A stretch of 64,000 nucleotides of DNA from Pigmentiphaga sp. H8 (GTDB lineage Bacteria; Pseudomonadota; Gammaproteobacteria; Burkholderiales; Burkholderiaceae_B). A program made the translations under genes and the position numbers. Below the pieces are notes generated by a model. That model saw only the letters and a list, made by a program, of their open reading frames with translations. It searched no databases and was not told the origin of the DNA. Every line of letters begins with the position of its first letter. Within the stretch, counting starts at the first letter, position 1. Positions 43,114 to 60,792 of this stretch are shown here, in pieces. The stretch covers positions 496,001-560,000 of the forward strand of contig NZ_CP033966.1 in NCBI RefSeq assembly GCF_003854895.1. The letters are read 5' to 3'.

Positions 43114-44079
43114 TTACTCGGGTTGAATGCCGGCTTTCTGGATGATGGAACCCCAGCGGCGGTTCTCCGAAGCCATGAAGTCGGCCAGTTCCTGGCGGCT
43201 GGTGCCCATCGGCACGGCGTCCGATTCCAGGAAGTTGCGCTTGACGGTCTCGGTCTGCAGCGCATCGCGGAAGAGCTGGTTCAGGCGGTCGACCACGGCG
43301 TCGGGGGTGTCGCGCGGCGCCAGCACGACCAGCCACGAGCCCAGGTTGAAATCGGCCATCCCGCTTTCTATCAAGGTGGGCACGTCCTGCAGGTTGGGCG
43401 TGCGGGCCCGCCCGGTGGTGGCGATCGCCCGCACCTTGCCGCCGCGGATCAGGGGGGTGGCCGAGGTCGAGTCGGCGAAGATCAGGTCGATCCGTCCGCC
43501 GATCAGGTCGCCGATGGCCAGCGGGTTGCCCTTGTAGGGCACGTACAGCATGTCGACGTGCTCGAGCTGCTTATAGAGTTCGGCGGCCACCCGCGAGGAG
43601 GAGTTGCCGCTGCCGAAGGCCAGCGGCGTCTTGGCCGCGCGCGCCGTCCGGGCCAGGTCGGCGGCATTGCGGATCGGGGAATCGGCCCGTACCAGCAGCA
43701 CCAGCGGGCCCTCCTTGAGCAAGGTAATGCCCTTGAAGTCCTGGATGGGGTCGTAGGGCGTGCGCTTGAACAGGAATTTGTTGGCAACGTGGGTATTACT
43801 GGTCAGCAGCAGGGTGTAGCCGTCGGCCGGGGCGCGCATGACTTCCTCGGTGGCGATGAAGCCGTTGGCGCCCGCCTTGTTTTCCACGACCACGGTCTGC
43901 CCGGTGCTCTTGGTGATCTCCTGCGCCAGCACGCGGGCCGAGCCGTCTGTGCCGCTGCCGGGCGGGAAGGGCACCACGATGCGGATCTGGCGCTGGGGGA
44001 AATCAGCAGCGTGTGCCGTGGCGCCGGCACACGCGAAGATGGCGGCAATGCCCGCGAACAAGCCCTGGCGTATCCTCAC
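43114..44079 (-). CDS. Bug-family TTT substrate-binding protein
   Basis: A 321-residue exported receptor with a signal peptide (GLFAGIAAIFACAGATAHA), ADFPQRQIRIVVPFPPGSGTDGSAR, ADGYTLLLTSNTHVANK and YVPYKGNPLAIGDLIGG. It starts with GTG at 44079, with GAGGAG six bases upstream. First gene of the minus-strand operon, 13 bases before the crotonase gene. It sits directly behind the nested palindrome and probably binds the carboxylate that the CoA transferase activates. Confidence 0.93.
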   Translation of the reverse strand: MRIRQGLFAGIAAIFACAGATAHAADFPQRQIRIVVPFPPGSGTDGSARVLAQEITKSTGQTVVVENKAGANGFIATEEVMRAPADGYTLLLTSNTHVANKFLFKRTPYDPIQDFKGITLLKEGPLVLLVRADSPIRNAADLARTARAAKTPLAFGSGNSSSRVAAELYKQLEHVDMLYVPYKGNPLAIGDLIGGRIDLIFADSTSATPLIRGGKVRAIATTGRARTPNLQDVPTLIESGMADFNLGSWLVVLAPRDTPDAVVDRLNQLFRDALQTETVKRNFLESDAVPMGTSRQELADFMASENRRWGSIIQKAGIQPE

Positions 44080-44091
44080 GGTAGTCTCCTC

Positions 44092-44140
44092 GTTTTAAAA
44101 GTTCTAAAAGACTATATATGGACTTTTAGGCTTTTAAAAC
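44092..44140. promoter_or_regulatory. 49-bp nested palindrome, predicted operator/promoter of the CoA operon
   Basis: Two nested inverted repeats: outer GTTTTAAAAG (44092-44101) with CTTTTAAAAC (44131-44140), inner CTAAAAG (44104-44110) with CTTTTAG (44123-44129), around an AT-rich centre. It is 13 bases upstream of the Bug receptor start. On the minus strand a TATAGT -10 and a TTTTAA -35 spaced 17 apart fall inside it, so bound protein would block RNA polymerase. The convergent GntR/UTRA protein is the likely ligand (inference). Confidence 0.6.
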
Positions 44141-44247
44141 AGATAGGATCCTGGTGAAAACCCGTATCCGATCGGCGGACTGAAGTGCGCGAGGCGCGCT
44201 CGGTTGACTTTCCTTTTTGGCTCCTTCATAATCTTTCGTTCCCCGGC

Positions 44248-44334
44248 GGAGGGGTGCCCGAGTGGTTAAAGGGGGCAGACTGTAAATCTGTTGGCCTTGC
44301 GCCTACATTGGTTCGAATCCAATCCCCTCCACCA
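44248..44334 (+). tRNA. tRNA-Tyr (GTA)
   Basis: An 87-base tRNA with acceptor GGAGGGG/CCCCTCC, a long variable arm (TTGGCCTTGCGCC), anticodon GTA in CTGTAAATC, T-arm TTGGTTCGAATCCAA and encoded CCA. First tRNA of the cluster before tuf. Confidence 0.97.
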
Positions 44335-44464
44335 AACGGCTTTGCTTTCCGATGGAAGTTCGTGGCCAGTGGCTTGAAGCGTGCTGTAACTCAAGCGGCT
44401 GGTCAAAATTTTGGCCGGAAGGTTTGGCGGCGGTGGGGTCCGCGCTAGTAGCAGTACCAGGTAG

Positions 44465-44538
44465 GCGGGTGTAGCTCAATGGTAGAGCAGAAGCCTTCCA
44501 AGCTTACGACGAGGGTTCGATTCCCTTCACCCGCTCCA
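44465..44538 (+). tRNA. tRNA-Gly (TCC)
   Basis: A 74-base tRNA with acceptor GCGGGTG/CACCCGC, D-arm GTAGCTCAATGGTAGAGC, anticodon TCC in CTTCCAA, T-arm GAGGGTTCGATTCCCTTC and encoded CCA. Confidence 0.97.
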
Positions 44539-44608
44539 ACGAGGTCGTCGCAGGCGCCCGGGTTTCCGGTGGGTTGCCGGATGGCCCGGTGGTTGCAGTA
44601 CAGAATTC

Positions 44609-44683
<75 letters not shown>

Positions 44684-44735
44684 GATTTTTGCGGTTCCAT
44701 CCGTTATAGCAGGCATCCAGAGGCGGGAGTCAGCC

Positions 44736-45926
<1,191 letters not shown>

Positions 45927-45929
45927 GAC

Positions 45930-45957
45930 ACTTATCCCGCGCTTGCGCGGGATAAGT
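45930..45957 (+). terminator. Hairpin after tuf
   Basis: A perfect 13-bp stem (ACTTATCCCGCGC with GCGCGGGATAAGT) begins three bases after the tuf stop. No T-run follows, so it may protect or process the 3' end as much as terminate. Confidence 0.6.
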
Positions 45958-46034
45958 CGTGGTGCCGAAGTAGTGGTAGTTGGTAGTAAAAGTTTGAAGG
46001 CCCTCCCTAAAGAATCCGGGGGGGCTTCATCCAT

Positions 46035-46110
46035 AGGGGAATAGCTCAATTGGCAGAGCGTCGGTCTCCAAAACCGAAGGTTGTGGGTTCGATTCCCTCT
46101 TCCCCTGCCA
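46035..46110 (+). tRNA. tRNA-Trp (CCA)
   Basis: A 76-base tRNA with acceptor AGGGGAA/TTCCCCT, D-arm TAGCTCAATTGGCAGAGC, anticodon CCA in CTCCAAA, T-arm GTGGGTTCGATTCCCTC and encoded CCA. It lies between tuf and secE as in most proteobacteria. Confidence 0.97.
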
Positions 46111-46233
46111 CCTCTCCCGGAGCCCGCGGGGTCTAGCCGCGGCTTCCGACAAAAAGCCCGGCGCGGCTTCTGCCCCGGGTGTTTTGCAAGCACCGTCGCC
46201 GCCAGCAATGTCTGGCGCTGCCCGGACGAAAAG

Positions 46234-46614
46234 ATGTCGAATCCAAACGTAGAAACCGTAACTAGCACTGCCGACCGCATCAAGCTGGGCCTGGCCATCG
46301 CGGCGTTCGTCGCTGGGCTGGTGGGGTTCTACGCCTTGGCGGACAGCCCCACGATCGCCCGGGTGGGCGTCATCGTGGCCGGTGTGGTCCTTGCCCTGGT
46401 GATCGGCTGGTTCAGCGAGCCCGGGAGGCGCCTGGTCGCATTCGGCCAGGATTCGGCCCAGGAAACGCGCAAGGTCGTGTGGCCTTCCCGCAAGGAAACC
46501 ATCCAGACCACCGTCGCGGTGTTCGCTTTCGTGGTGGTCATGGCGCTGTTCCTGTGGGTTACAGACAAAACCATTGAATGGGTGTTGTACGACCTCATTC
46601 TTGGTTGGAAATAA
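46234..46614 (+). CDS. secE: Preprotein translocase subunit SecE
   Basis: A 126-residue membrane protein with three predicted helices (IAAFVAGLVGFYALA, VGVIVAGVVLALVIGWF, VAVFAFVVVMALFLWV), the longer three-helix form seen in proteobacteria. The amphipathic motif QETRKVVWPSRKETIQTT is the SecE signature. The ATG at 46234 follows GACGAAAAG. It is 18 bases before nusG. Confidence 0.95.
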   Translation: MSNPNVETVTSTADRIKLGLAIAAFVAGLVGFYALADSPTIARVGVIVAGVVLALVIGWFSEPGRRLVAFGQDSAQETRKVVWPSRKETIQTTVAVFAFVVVMALFLWVTDKTIEWVLYDLILGWK

Positions 46615-46632
46615 CACGGCGGAAACAAGACG

Positions 46633-47166
46633 ATGAGCAAACGTTGGTACGTTGTCCATGTCTATTCCGGCATGGAAAAAAGCGTCCAGAAGGCGCTGAC
46701 GGAACGCATCGAGCGGGCCGCGCTGCAGACCTCCTTCGGTCGCATCCTGGTGCCCACGGAAGAGGTCATCGAGGTCAAGGGTGGCCAGAAGTCCATCACC
46801 GAGCGCCGCTTCTTTCCCGGCTACGTGCTGGTCGAGATGGACCTGACCGACGAGACCTGGCACCTGGTGAAGAACACCAACAAGGTGACGGGGTTCGTGG
46901 GTGGATCGGGCAACCGCCCCACGCCCATCCCCCAGCGCGAGGTCGACGACATCCTGTCGCAGATGGAAGAGGGCGTGGAGAAGCCGCGTCCCAAGATCCT
47001 CTTTGAAGTGGGCGAAATGGTCCGCATCAAGGAAGGCCCGTTCACCGACTTCAACGGCAACGTGGAAGACGTGAACTACGAAAAGAGCAAGCTGCGCGTG
47101 TCGGTCACGATTTTCGGCCGATCGACCCCGGTGGAACTCGATTTCAGTCAGGTCGAGAAGTCCTGA
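46633..47166 (+). CDS. nusG: Transcription termination/antitermination protein NusG
   Basis: A 177-residue NusG: NGN domain (RWYVVHVYSGMEKSVQKAL, ERRFFPGYVLVEMDL) and C-terminal KOW domain (MVRIKEGPFTDFNGNVEDVN). It links RNA polymerase to Rho and the ribosome. Start ATG 46633. Confidence 0.97.
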   Translation: MSKRWYVVHVYSGMEKSVQKALTERIERAALQTSFGRILVPTEEVIEVKGGQKSITERRFFPGYVLVEMDLTDETWHLVKNTNKVTGFVGGSGNRPTPIPQREVDDILSQMEEGVEKPRPKILFEVGEMVRIKEGPFTDFNGNVEDVNYEKSKLRVSVTIFGRSTPVELDFSQVEKS

Positions 47167-47177
47167 CCAAACATACG

Positions 47178-47211
47178 GCCGGATGGGGCGCTACGGTCAG
47201 CGCCATCCGGC
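47178..47211 (+). terminator. Hairpin between nusG and rplK
   Basis: An inverted repeat GCCGGATGG...GGCGCT with AGCGCCATCCGGC and a short loop, 12 bases after nusG. No T-run. It may mark the end of the secE-nusG transcript or structure in the rplK leader. Confidence 0.45.
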
Positions 47212-47300
47212 TCGCGGCGTCCGCGCCGCGAACCAACCCGACCGTCAACCCCGGGGAGCAGGCCTGATCGGCCTGCGTACGTACCCGCAAGGAGTCAAGC

Positions 47301-47732
47301 ATGGCGAAGAAAATCGTCGGCTTCATCAAGCTGCAAGTGCCAGCTGGTAAAGCCAATCCCTCTCCCCCGATCGGTCCGGCGCTGGGTCAGCGCGGCCTGA
47401 ACATCATGGAATTCTGCAAGGCGTTCAACGCCAAGACCCAGGGCCTGGAGCCCGGTCTGCCGATTCCCGTGGTGATCACCGCCTTTGCCGACAAGAGCTT
47501 CACCTTCGTGATGAAGTCGCCCCCGGCGACCATCCTCATCAAGAAGGCTGCCGGCATCCAGAAGGGTTCGCCCAAGCCCCATACCGACAAGGTTGGCACG
47601 CTGACTCGCGCCCAGGTCGAAGAAATCGTCAAGACCAAGCAAGCCGATCTGACGGCTGCCGACATGGACGCCGCGGTCCGCACGATCGCTGGCAGCGCCC
47701 GTAGCATGGGCATCACGGTGGAGGGCCTGTAA
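47301..47732 (+). CDS. rplK: 50S ribosomal protein L11
   Basis: A 143-residue L11: KLQVPAGKANPSPPIGPALGQRGLN at the N-terminus, FVMKSPPATILIKKAAG, and the RNA-binding C-terminus ending RSMGITVEGL. It follows AAGGAG. It starts the rplKA pair, two bases from rplA. Confidence 0.98.
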   Translation: MAKKIVGFIKLQVPAGKANPSPPIGPALGQRGLNIMEFCKAFNAKTQGLEPGLPIPVVITAFADKSFTFVMKSPPATILIKKAAGIQKGSPKPHTDKVGTLTRAQVEEIVKTKQADLTAADMDAAVRTIAGSARSMGITVEGL

Positions 47733-47734
47733 TC

Positions 47735-48439
47735 ATGGCACGCATGACCAAACGTGTAGCCGCGCTGCGCGCCAAGATCGACCGCAGCAAGCTGTATCCC
47801 GTCGCCGAAGCGCTGGCGCTGGTGAAGGAAACCGCGACCGCCAAGTTCGATGAATCCATCGACCTGGCCGTGCAGCTGGGCATCGACGCCAAGAAGTCCG
47901 ACCAACTGGTCCGTGGCTCGGTGGTGCTGCCCGCCGGTACCGGCAAGTCGGTGCGCGTAGCCGTGTTCGCCCAGGGCGAGAAGGCCGAGGCCGCCAAGGC
48001 CGCCGGCGCCGACATCGTCGGCATGGAAGACCTGGCCGAGCGCATCAAGGCTGGCCAGATCGACTTCGACGTGGTGATCGCCTCGCCCGACACGATGCGT
48101 GTCGTCGGCGCGCTGGGCCAGATCCTGGGTCCGCGTGGCCTGATGCCGAACCCCAAGGTCGGCACCGTGACGCCCGACGTCGCCACCGCCGTCAAGAACG
48201 CCAAGGCTGGTCAGGTCCAGTACCGTACCGACAAGGCCGGGATCATTCACGCCACCATCGGCCGTGCCTCGTTCAACGTCGAACAGCTGCAGAGCAACCT
48301 GCTGGCCCTGGTCGACGCGCTGAACAAGGCCCGTCCGACGACGGCCAAGGGTATTTACCTGCGCAAGCTGGCGGTGTCGTCCACCATGGGTGGCGGTGTC
48401 CGCGTGGACCAGGCCTCTCTGACGGCCAGCCAGCAGTAA
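47735..48439 (+). CDS. rplA: 50S ribosomal protein L1
   Basis: A 234-residue L1 (SIDLAVQLGIDAKKSDQLVRG, GRGLMPNPKVGTVT in the form PRGLMPNPKVG, GIIHATIGRASF). It binds 23S rRNA and in many bacteria represses its own rplKA mRNA. Start ATG 47735. Confidence 0.98.
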   Translation: MARMTKRVAALRAKIDRSKLYPVAEALALVKETATAKFDESIDLAVQLGIDAKKSDQLVRGSVVLPAGTGKSVRVAVFAQGEKAEAAKAAGADIVGMEDLAERIKAGQIDFDVVIASPDTMRVVGALGQILGPRGLMPNPKVGTVTPDVATAVKNAKAGQVQYRTDKAGIIHATIGRASFNVEQLQSNLLALVDALNKARPTTAKGIYLRKLAVSSTMGGGVRVDQASLTASQQ

Positions 48440-48459
48440 TCGCAGGGCAACAGACTTTG

Positions 48460-48700
48460 GGCTGTACCGGGCGCGGGCGAAAGCCGGACGCGCGGTGCTG
48501 CTGTCAAAGACCGCTGGAGTGAAACCGGAGTCCCTGGCCCGCCAGGTGCCCGGAGGATCTTAAAACCGCGACTCGCGGGCAGGCATGGAATGCTGTCCGC
48601 CCAAGCACGGATCCAGCGCAGACGGCGCTCCCAGGAAGAATTCTTTATCCAAAGAAGTCGACCAGGTTCGCCGCATTCGGTTGACGCAAGGGGTGGTATC
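48460..48700 (+). promoter_or_regulatory. rplJ leader (ribosomal protein L10 autoregulatory RNA)
   Basis: The 291 bases between rplA and rplJ contain no gene. The stretch with CTGGAGTGAAACCGGAG, CCCGCCAGGTGCCCGGAGGATCTTAAAACC and further paired arms is placed and sized like the L10(L12)4-binding leader that represses rplJL. Boundaries are approximate. Confidence 0.65.
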
Positions 48701-48730
48701 CCGAGCGTCTTATGATGGAGTGTTCAAACC

Positions 48731-49252
48731 GTGAGTCTCAATCGTCAAGAGAAAACGGTGGTCGTCGAAGAGATCTCGGCTCAAGTCGCCAAGGCTCAAT
48801 CGATCGTTATCGCCGAATATCGTGGTCTGGACGTCGCTTCCGTCACCGTACTGCGCAAGCAAGCACGTGAATCGGGCGTTTACCTGCGTGTTCTGAAGAA
48901 CACGCTGGCCCGCCGCGCTGTGAACGGCACCCCCTTCGAGGGTCTGTCGTCGCAACTGACCGGTCCGCTGATGTACGCCATCAGCGCTGATCCGGTCGCG
49001 GCAGCCAAGGTCCTGTCCAATTTTGCCAAAACCAACGACAAGCTCGTTCTGAAGGGCGGTGCCCTGCCGAACGGTGTCATGTCCGTCGAAGGCGTCAAGG
49101 CTCTGGCCTCGCTGCCCTCGCGCGAAGAGTTGCTGGCGAAGTTGCTGGGCACCATGCAGGCACCCGTTGCACAGTTTGTGCGTACGCTCAACGAAGTTCC
49201 GACCAAGTTCGTGCGTGGCCTCGCGGCCGTGCGGGACAAGCAGGCCGCCTAA
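48731..49252 (+). CDS. rplJ: 50S ribosomal protein L10
   Basis: A 173-residue L10 starting with GTG at 48731 (MSLNRQEKTVVVEEIS). VIAEYRGLDVASVTVLRKQARESGV and KNTLARRAV are conserved. It anchors the L7/L12 stalk and represses its own mRNA via the leader upstream. Confidence 0.97.
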   Translation: MSLNRQEKTVVVEEISAQVAKAQSIVIAEYRGLDVASVTVLRKQARESGVYLRVLKNTLARRAVNGTPFEGLSSQLTGPLMYAISADPVAAAKVLSNFAKTNDKLVLKGGALPNGVMSVEGVKALASLPSREELLAKLLGTMQAPVAQFVRTLNEVPTKFVRGLAAVRDKQAA

Positions 49253-49339
49253 GCGGCCGGGGGATGTTTCCCCTCGGAATCTCGTGACACGAAGCGACAC
49301 CCAATACCTGGTATCAAATTCATTGGAGTTTTAAACAAA

Positions 49340-49723
49340 ATGGCACTTAGCAAAGCTGAAATCATCGACGCCATCGCCGGCCTGACCGTCCTGGAACTGT
49401 CGGAACTGATCAAGGACCTGGAAGACAAGTTCGGCGTGTCGGCTGCTGCCGCCGCTGTGGCTGTCGCCGCTCCCGCCGCTGCTGGTGGCGCTGCCGCCGC
49501 TGCTGAAGAGCAGACCGAGTTCAACGTGATCCTGGCCGAAGTCGGCGCCAACAAGGTCAACGTCATCAAGGCCGTGCGCGAGCTGACCGGCCTGGGCCTG
49601 AAGGAAGCCAAGGACCTGGTCGACGGCGCTCCGAAGCCCGTGAAGGAAGGCGTTGCCAAGGCTGATGCCGAAGCCGCCAAGAAGAAGCTTGAAGAAGCCG
49701 GTGCCAAGGTCGAAGTCAAGTAA
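49340..49723 (+). CDS. rplL: 50S ribosomal protein L7/L12
   Basis: A 127-residue stalk protein: N-terminal dimer domain, an alanine-rich hinge (SAAAAAVAVAAPAAAGG) and the conserved C-terminal domain (EFNVILAEVGANKVNVIKAVRELTGLGLKEAKDLV). Start ATG 49340. Confidence 0.98.
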   Translation: MALSKAEIIDAIAGLTVLELSELIKDLEDKFGVSAAAAAVAVAAPAAAGGAAAAAEEQTEFNVILAEVGANKVNVIKAVRELTGLGLKEAKDLVDGAPKPVKEGVAKADAEAAKKKLEEAGAKVEVK

Positions 49724-49740
49724 TTCGATCCTTGCCGGTA

Positions 49741-49775
49741 CCCGGTGGCCGCTAAAAAACGGCCTCCGGGTTTTT
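49741..49775 (+). terminator. rplL-rpoB attenuator
   Basis: A stem CCCGGTGGCCG / CGGCCTCCGGG (one mismatch) followed by TTTTTGCGTTTTT, 17 bases after rplL. A partial terminator at this place is known in E. coli and sets the ratio of ribosomal protein to polymerase mRNA. The other 250 bases before rpoB hold GC hairpins but no gene I can support. Confidence 0.75.
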
Positions 49776-50028
49776 GCGTTTTTGGAAAAGGGCTTTTAAA
49801 GCCTGTTTTCCGTGGCAGTACCGCTGGTTCGCGTGGCTTTGCGCGCACGGATCGGCCGACGGATTTCCGGTGCGCAGGTGGGGATGATGCCGCCTTCGGA
49901 CCCGAAACCCGTGCCGGGCGAGCCCGGAAGAGGGGCACCGGCCCAGCCGGCGGGTAGCCCCATTGAGATTTCGAAGTCGTATTTTAGGACCATTACCCGT
50001 GGTTCGTGCAACCTGAGTCGGAGTGCTC

Positions 50029-54141
<4,113 letters not shown>

Positions 54142-54152
54142 TAGGAGTCGCC

Positions 54153-58418
<4,266 letters not shown>

Positions 58419-58465
58419 GCGGTATCGCGGCGGGGGCCTTCGGGGCCTCGCCCGCAAGTATCGAA

Positions 58466-58502
58466 AGCCTGGATCCGGGTAGCCGGATTCAGGCTTTTTT
58501 TT
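58466..58502 (+). terminator. Rho-independent terminator after rpoC
   Basis: A 13-bp stem AGCCTGGATCCGG / CCGGATTCAGGCT with loop GTAG (one G-T wobble), followed by eight T. It is 48 bases after the rpoC stop. The distal arm and T-run also encode the last residues (EKKA) of the convergent LysR gene. Confidence 0.9.
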
Positions 58503-59697
58503 CGCGCGTGGCCGTCTCGATGTATTGCATCAGCGTCTCGCACAGCAGCGAAGGCTGGGCGTCGCGCCTAAGGATGAAGCCGATGTCCCGCCCGGTGGGA
58601 GGCAACTCGACCTCGAGCACCTTGACGGCGCCCGAGGCGATCTCGTAGGACAGGTACTCCGGCGACACCGCCGAGATCATGTCGCTGTGGCTGAGCAGGC
58701 CGCGCAGCAGCCCCAGGTCGCCCGCCTGCACGGCGACGTGCGGCGTAGCCAGGCCCATGTCGTGGAACAGACCATTGAGCAGTTCGCGTGTGGGCGCGCC
58801 GCGATCCCTGAGTATCCAGGGGTAGCGGACCAGATCCGTGATCGCGACCGGCTCCCGGGCGCACAGCGGATGCCCGGCCCGGACCACGATCACGAGGCGG
58901 TCGCTGCCTATCACGCGTATCAGAAAGTCGCGGTGCGAGTAGTTGGCGTTGAGTCCGGTCAGGATGAAGTCGATCTCGCCCGAGTGCACGCCCGCGAACA
59001 GGATCTCGAACGGCCCATCCACCATGGAAATCTGCACGTTGGGATGCTGGCCCACCAGGGTGGCGATGGCCTGTGGCAACACCCGCGTTCGCATGGAAGG
59101 CAGCGCCGCGAACATGACCCGGCCGGTGATTTCGCCGCGCTGCTGCGCGATGTCGGCCTCGAGGTGGCGCAGTTCGGCCAGCACCCGCCTGACGCGGAAC
59201 AGCAGCAGCTCGCCCGCCTCGGTCACGGCCATACCCTTGGCGGTGCGGCGGAACAGGCGCAGTTCCAGGGACGCCTCCGCCTGCCTGAGCAGGGCGCTGA
59301 CGGCGGGCTGGGTCAGGCCCATTACCGCCGCCACGCTGGGCATGTGTCCCATCTCGCGCAGGCGGACCAGCGCCGTCAACTGGCGTTCCCCCACCAGCAT
59401 GGCGAATAGCGGCGCGCCGGGCGACACCCGGTAGGGCGTCAGCTCGGCACAGGCCTGGCGCAGCTCGGCATCGATGCGCAGCGCGCGGCGGTAGGCCGCA
59501 TCGCCGAAAGACGTGGGCGTCATGCCCGACGACTGGCGTTCGAACAGCGGCGCCTCGAAGCTGGCTTCGAGCTGGCGGATGGAGCTGGCCACCGCCGAAG
59601 GGGTCCGCAGCAGGCGTTCGGCCGCATGCGCGATGCTGCCTTCCTCCACCACGGCGATCAGCGCCCGCAGGTGCCGCATGTGGTTACGTTCTTGCAT
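58489..59697 (-). CDS. LysR-type regulator with two tandem winged-HTH domains
   Basis: A 402-residue protein, about 100 longer than normal LysR. Two complete DNA-binding domains follow each other: residues 8-65 (VVEEGSIAHAAERLLRTPSA, IRQLEASFEAPLFERQSSGM) and 105-163 (MGHMPSVAAVMGLTQPAVSA, LRQAEASLELRLFRRTAKGM). The effector domain is at about 190-395. Both HTH copies look intact, so this is not a degenerate duplication. It is divergent from the ABC importer operon and probably controls it. A start at the ATG of 59679 is possible. Confidence 0.88.
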   Translation of the reverse strand: MQERNHMRHLRALIAVVEEGSIAHAAERLLRTPSAVASSIRQLEASFEAPLFERQSSGMTPTSFGDAAYRRALRIDAELRQACAELTPYRVSPGAPLFAMLVGERQLTALVRLREMGHMPSVAAVMGLTQPAVSALLRQAEASLELRLFRRTAKGMAVTEAGELLLFRVRRVLAELRHLEADIAQQRGEITGRVMFAALPSMRTRVLPQAIATLVGQHPNVQISMVDGPFEILFAGVHSGEIDFILTGLNANYSHRDFLIRVIGSDRLVIVVRAGHPLCAREPVAITDLVRYPWILRDRGAPTRELLNGLFHDMGLATPHVAVQAGDLGLLRGLLSHSDMISAVSPEYLSYEIASGAVKVLEVELPPTGRDIGFILRRDAQPSLLCETLMQYIETATREKKA

Positions 59698-59720
59698 TAA
59701 AAAACGTCCGATAAGAAAAA

Positions 59721-59735
59721 TTGCTGGCTCAGCAA
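59721..59735. promoter_or_regulatory. Predicted LysR box upstream of the ABC importer
   Basis: A perfect dyad TTGCTG-GCT-CAGCAA with the LysR T-N11-A pattern (T59722, A59734) in the 120-base divergent region. It is close to the LysR start, fitting autoregulation plus control of the importer genes. Confidence 0.55.
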
Positions 59736-59817
59736 GAATAACTTGGTCGTTTCCCCGGGGGCAAGAACCTACAATCGCGCTTGACGCAGTCGTGACAACC
59801 CCAGGGGAGACCGCAAT

Positions 59818-60792
59818 ATGAAAGCCGCGATGAAGACGCTCTGCTGTGCCGCCTTATCCTTGTTTTTTCTGGCTTCTCCAGCCAGCCAAGCCCAGGTCGT
59901 TCCCATCCGGGTGGGCCATGGCTCGTCCGCCGAGGAACCGTTGTGGACGATGAAGGCGTCGCCCGCCGTCACCCCGGGACAGAATCGCGACTACAAGCTC
60001 GAGTACACCCTTTTTCGGGGAACCGATAAGCGTTTTCAAGCATTTGAAGCCGGCGAACTGGATATCGCCACCGGTTCCGCGCACAGCGTCATGATGGCCG
60101 CGGCCCAGGGCATCAAGTTCAAGATCGTCGCGTCGCTGTCGCGCGAAGGCGGTCCCAAGGGCTTCGCCACGCAGTACATGGTGCTCGACAGCTCGCCGAT
60201 CAAAAGCATTGCCGACCTGAAGGGCAAGACTGTGGGGATCAATGGGGCGCGCTCGTCGGCGGAAATCTGGGCCCGGCTGGCGATCAAGAAGCACGGGCTG
60301 AATCCGCAGCGCGACGTCAAATGGGTGGCCGTTCCCTTCCCCAGCCAGGGCGAGGCGGTGCGCGCCGGCAAGCTGGACATCGGCGCCTTCCCGCAGCCTT
60401 TCGCCGCCTTCGAGGAGAAGCGTGGCGGCATGCGCACGGTCTTCACGTCGACCGAAGGAATTGGGCAGCAGGAAGACCTGATGCTGCTGCTGGTCAAGGA
60501 AGAGTTCGCCGCCAAGCACCCCGCCGCGCTGCGCTCCTTCCTGGCCGACCTGGTCAAGGCCACCGATTTCTACGTCAACCATCCGCGTGAAAGCCACCAG
60601 CAGTTGATCGACGCGAAGTTCGTCAACATCCCGCTGGATGTGTCGTTGGGCATGCGCAAGTACCTGCATCCGATGGACGGCAAGGTCGACATGGATTCCA
60701 TGCGCAGGATGGTGGCCGAACTGAAGGACTTCGGCTATCTGGACAGCCTGGATCCCGCCAAGGTCGTGGACATGAGCTACCTGCCGAAATGA
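59818..60792 (+). CDS. ABC transporter substrate-binding protein (NitT/TauT/SsuA type)
   Basis: A 324-residue exported binding protein: signal peptide (LCCAALSLFFLASPASQA), then IRVGHGSSAEEPLW, FEAGELDIATGSAHSVMMAAAQG, SIADLKGKTVGINGARSS, AVRAGKLDIGAFPQPFAAFEE. This family carries nitrate, sulfonates, thiamine precursors, phthalate and other aromatic acids. Its stop overlaps the ATPase start (ATGA). The substrate is unknown. Confidence 0.92.
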   Translation: MKAAMKTLCCAALSLFFLASPASQAQVVPIRVGHGSSAEEPLWTMKASPAVTPGQNRDYKLEYTLFRGTDKRFQAFEAGELDIATGSAHSVMMAAAQGIKFKIVASLSREGGPKGFATQYMVLDSSPIKSIADLKGKTVGINGARSSAEIWARLAIKKHGLNPQRDVKWVAVPFPSQGEAVRAGKLDIGAFPQPFAAFEEKRGGMRTVFTSTEGIGQQEDLMLLLVKEEFAAKHPAALRSFLADLVKATDFYVNHPRESHQQLIDAKFVNIPLDVSLGMRKYLHPMDGKVDMDSMRRMVAELKDFGYLDSLDPAKVVDMSYLPK

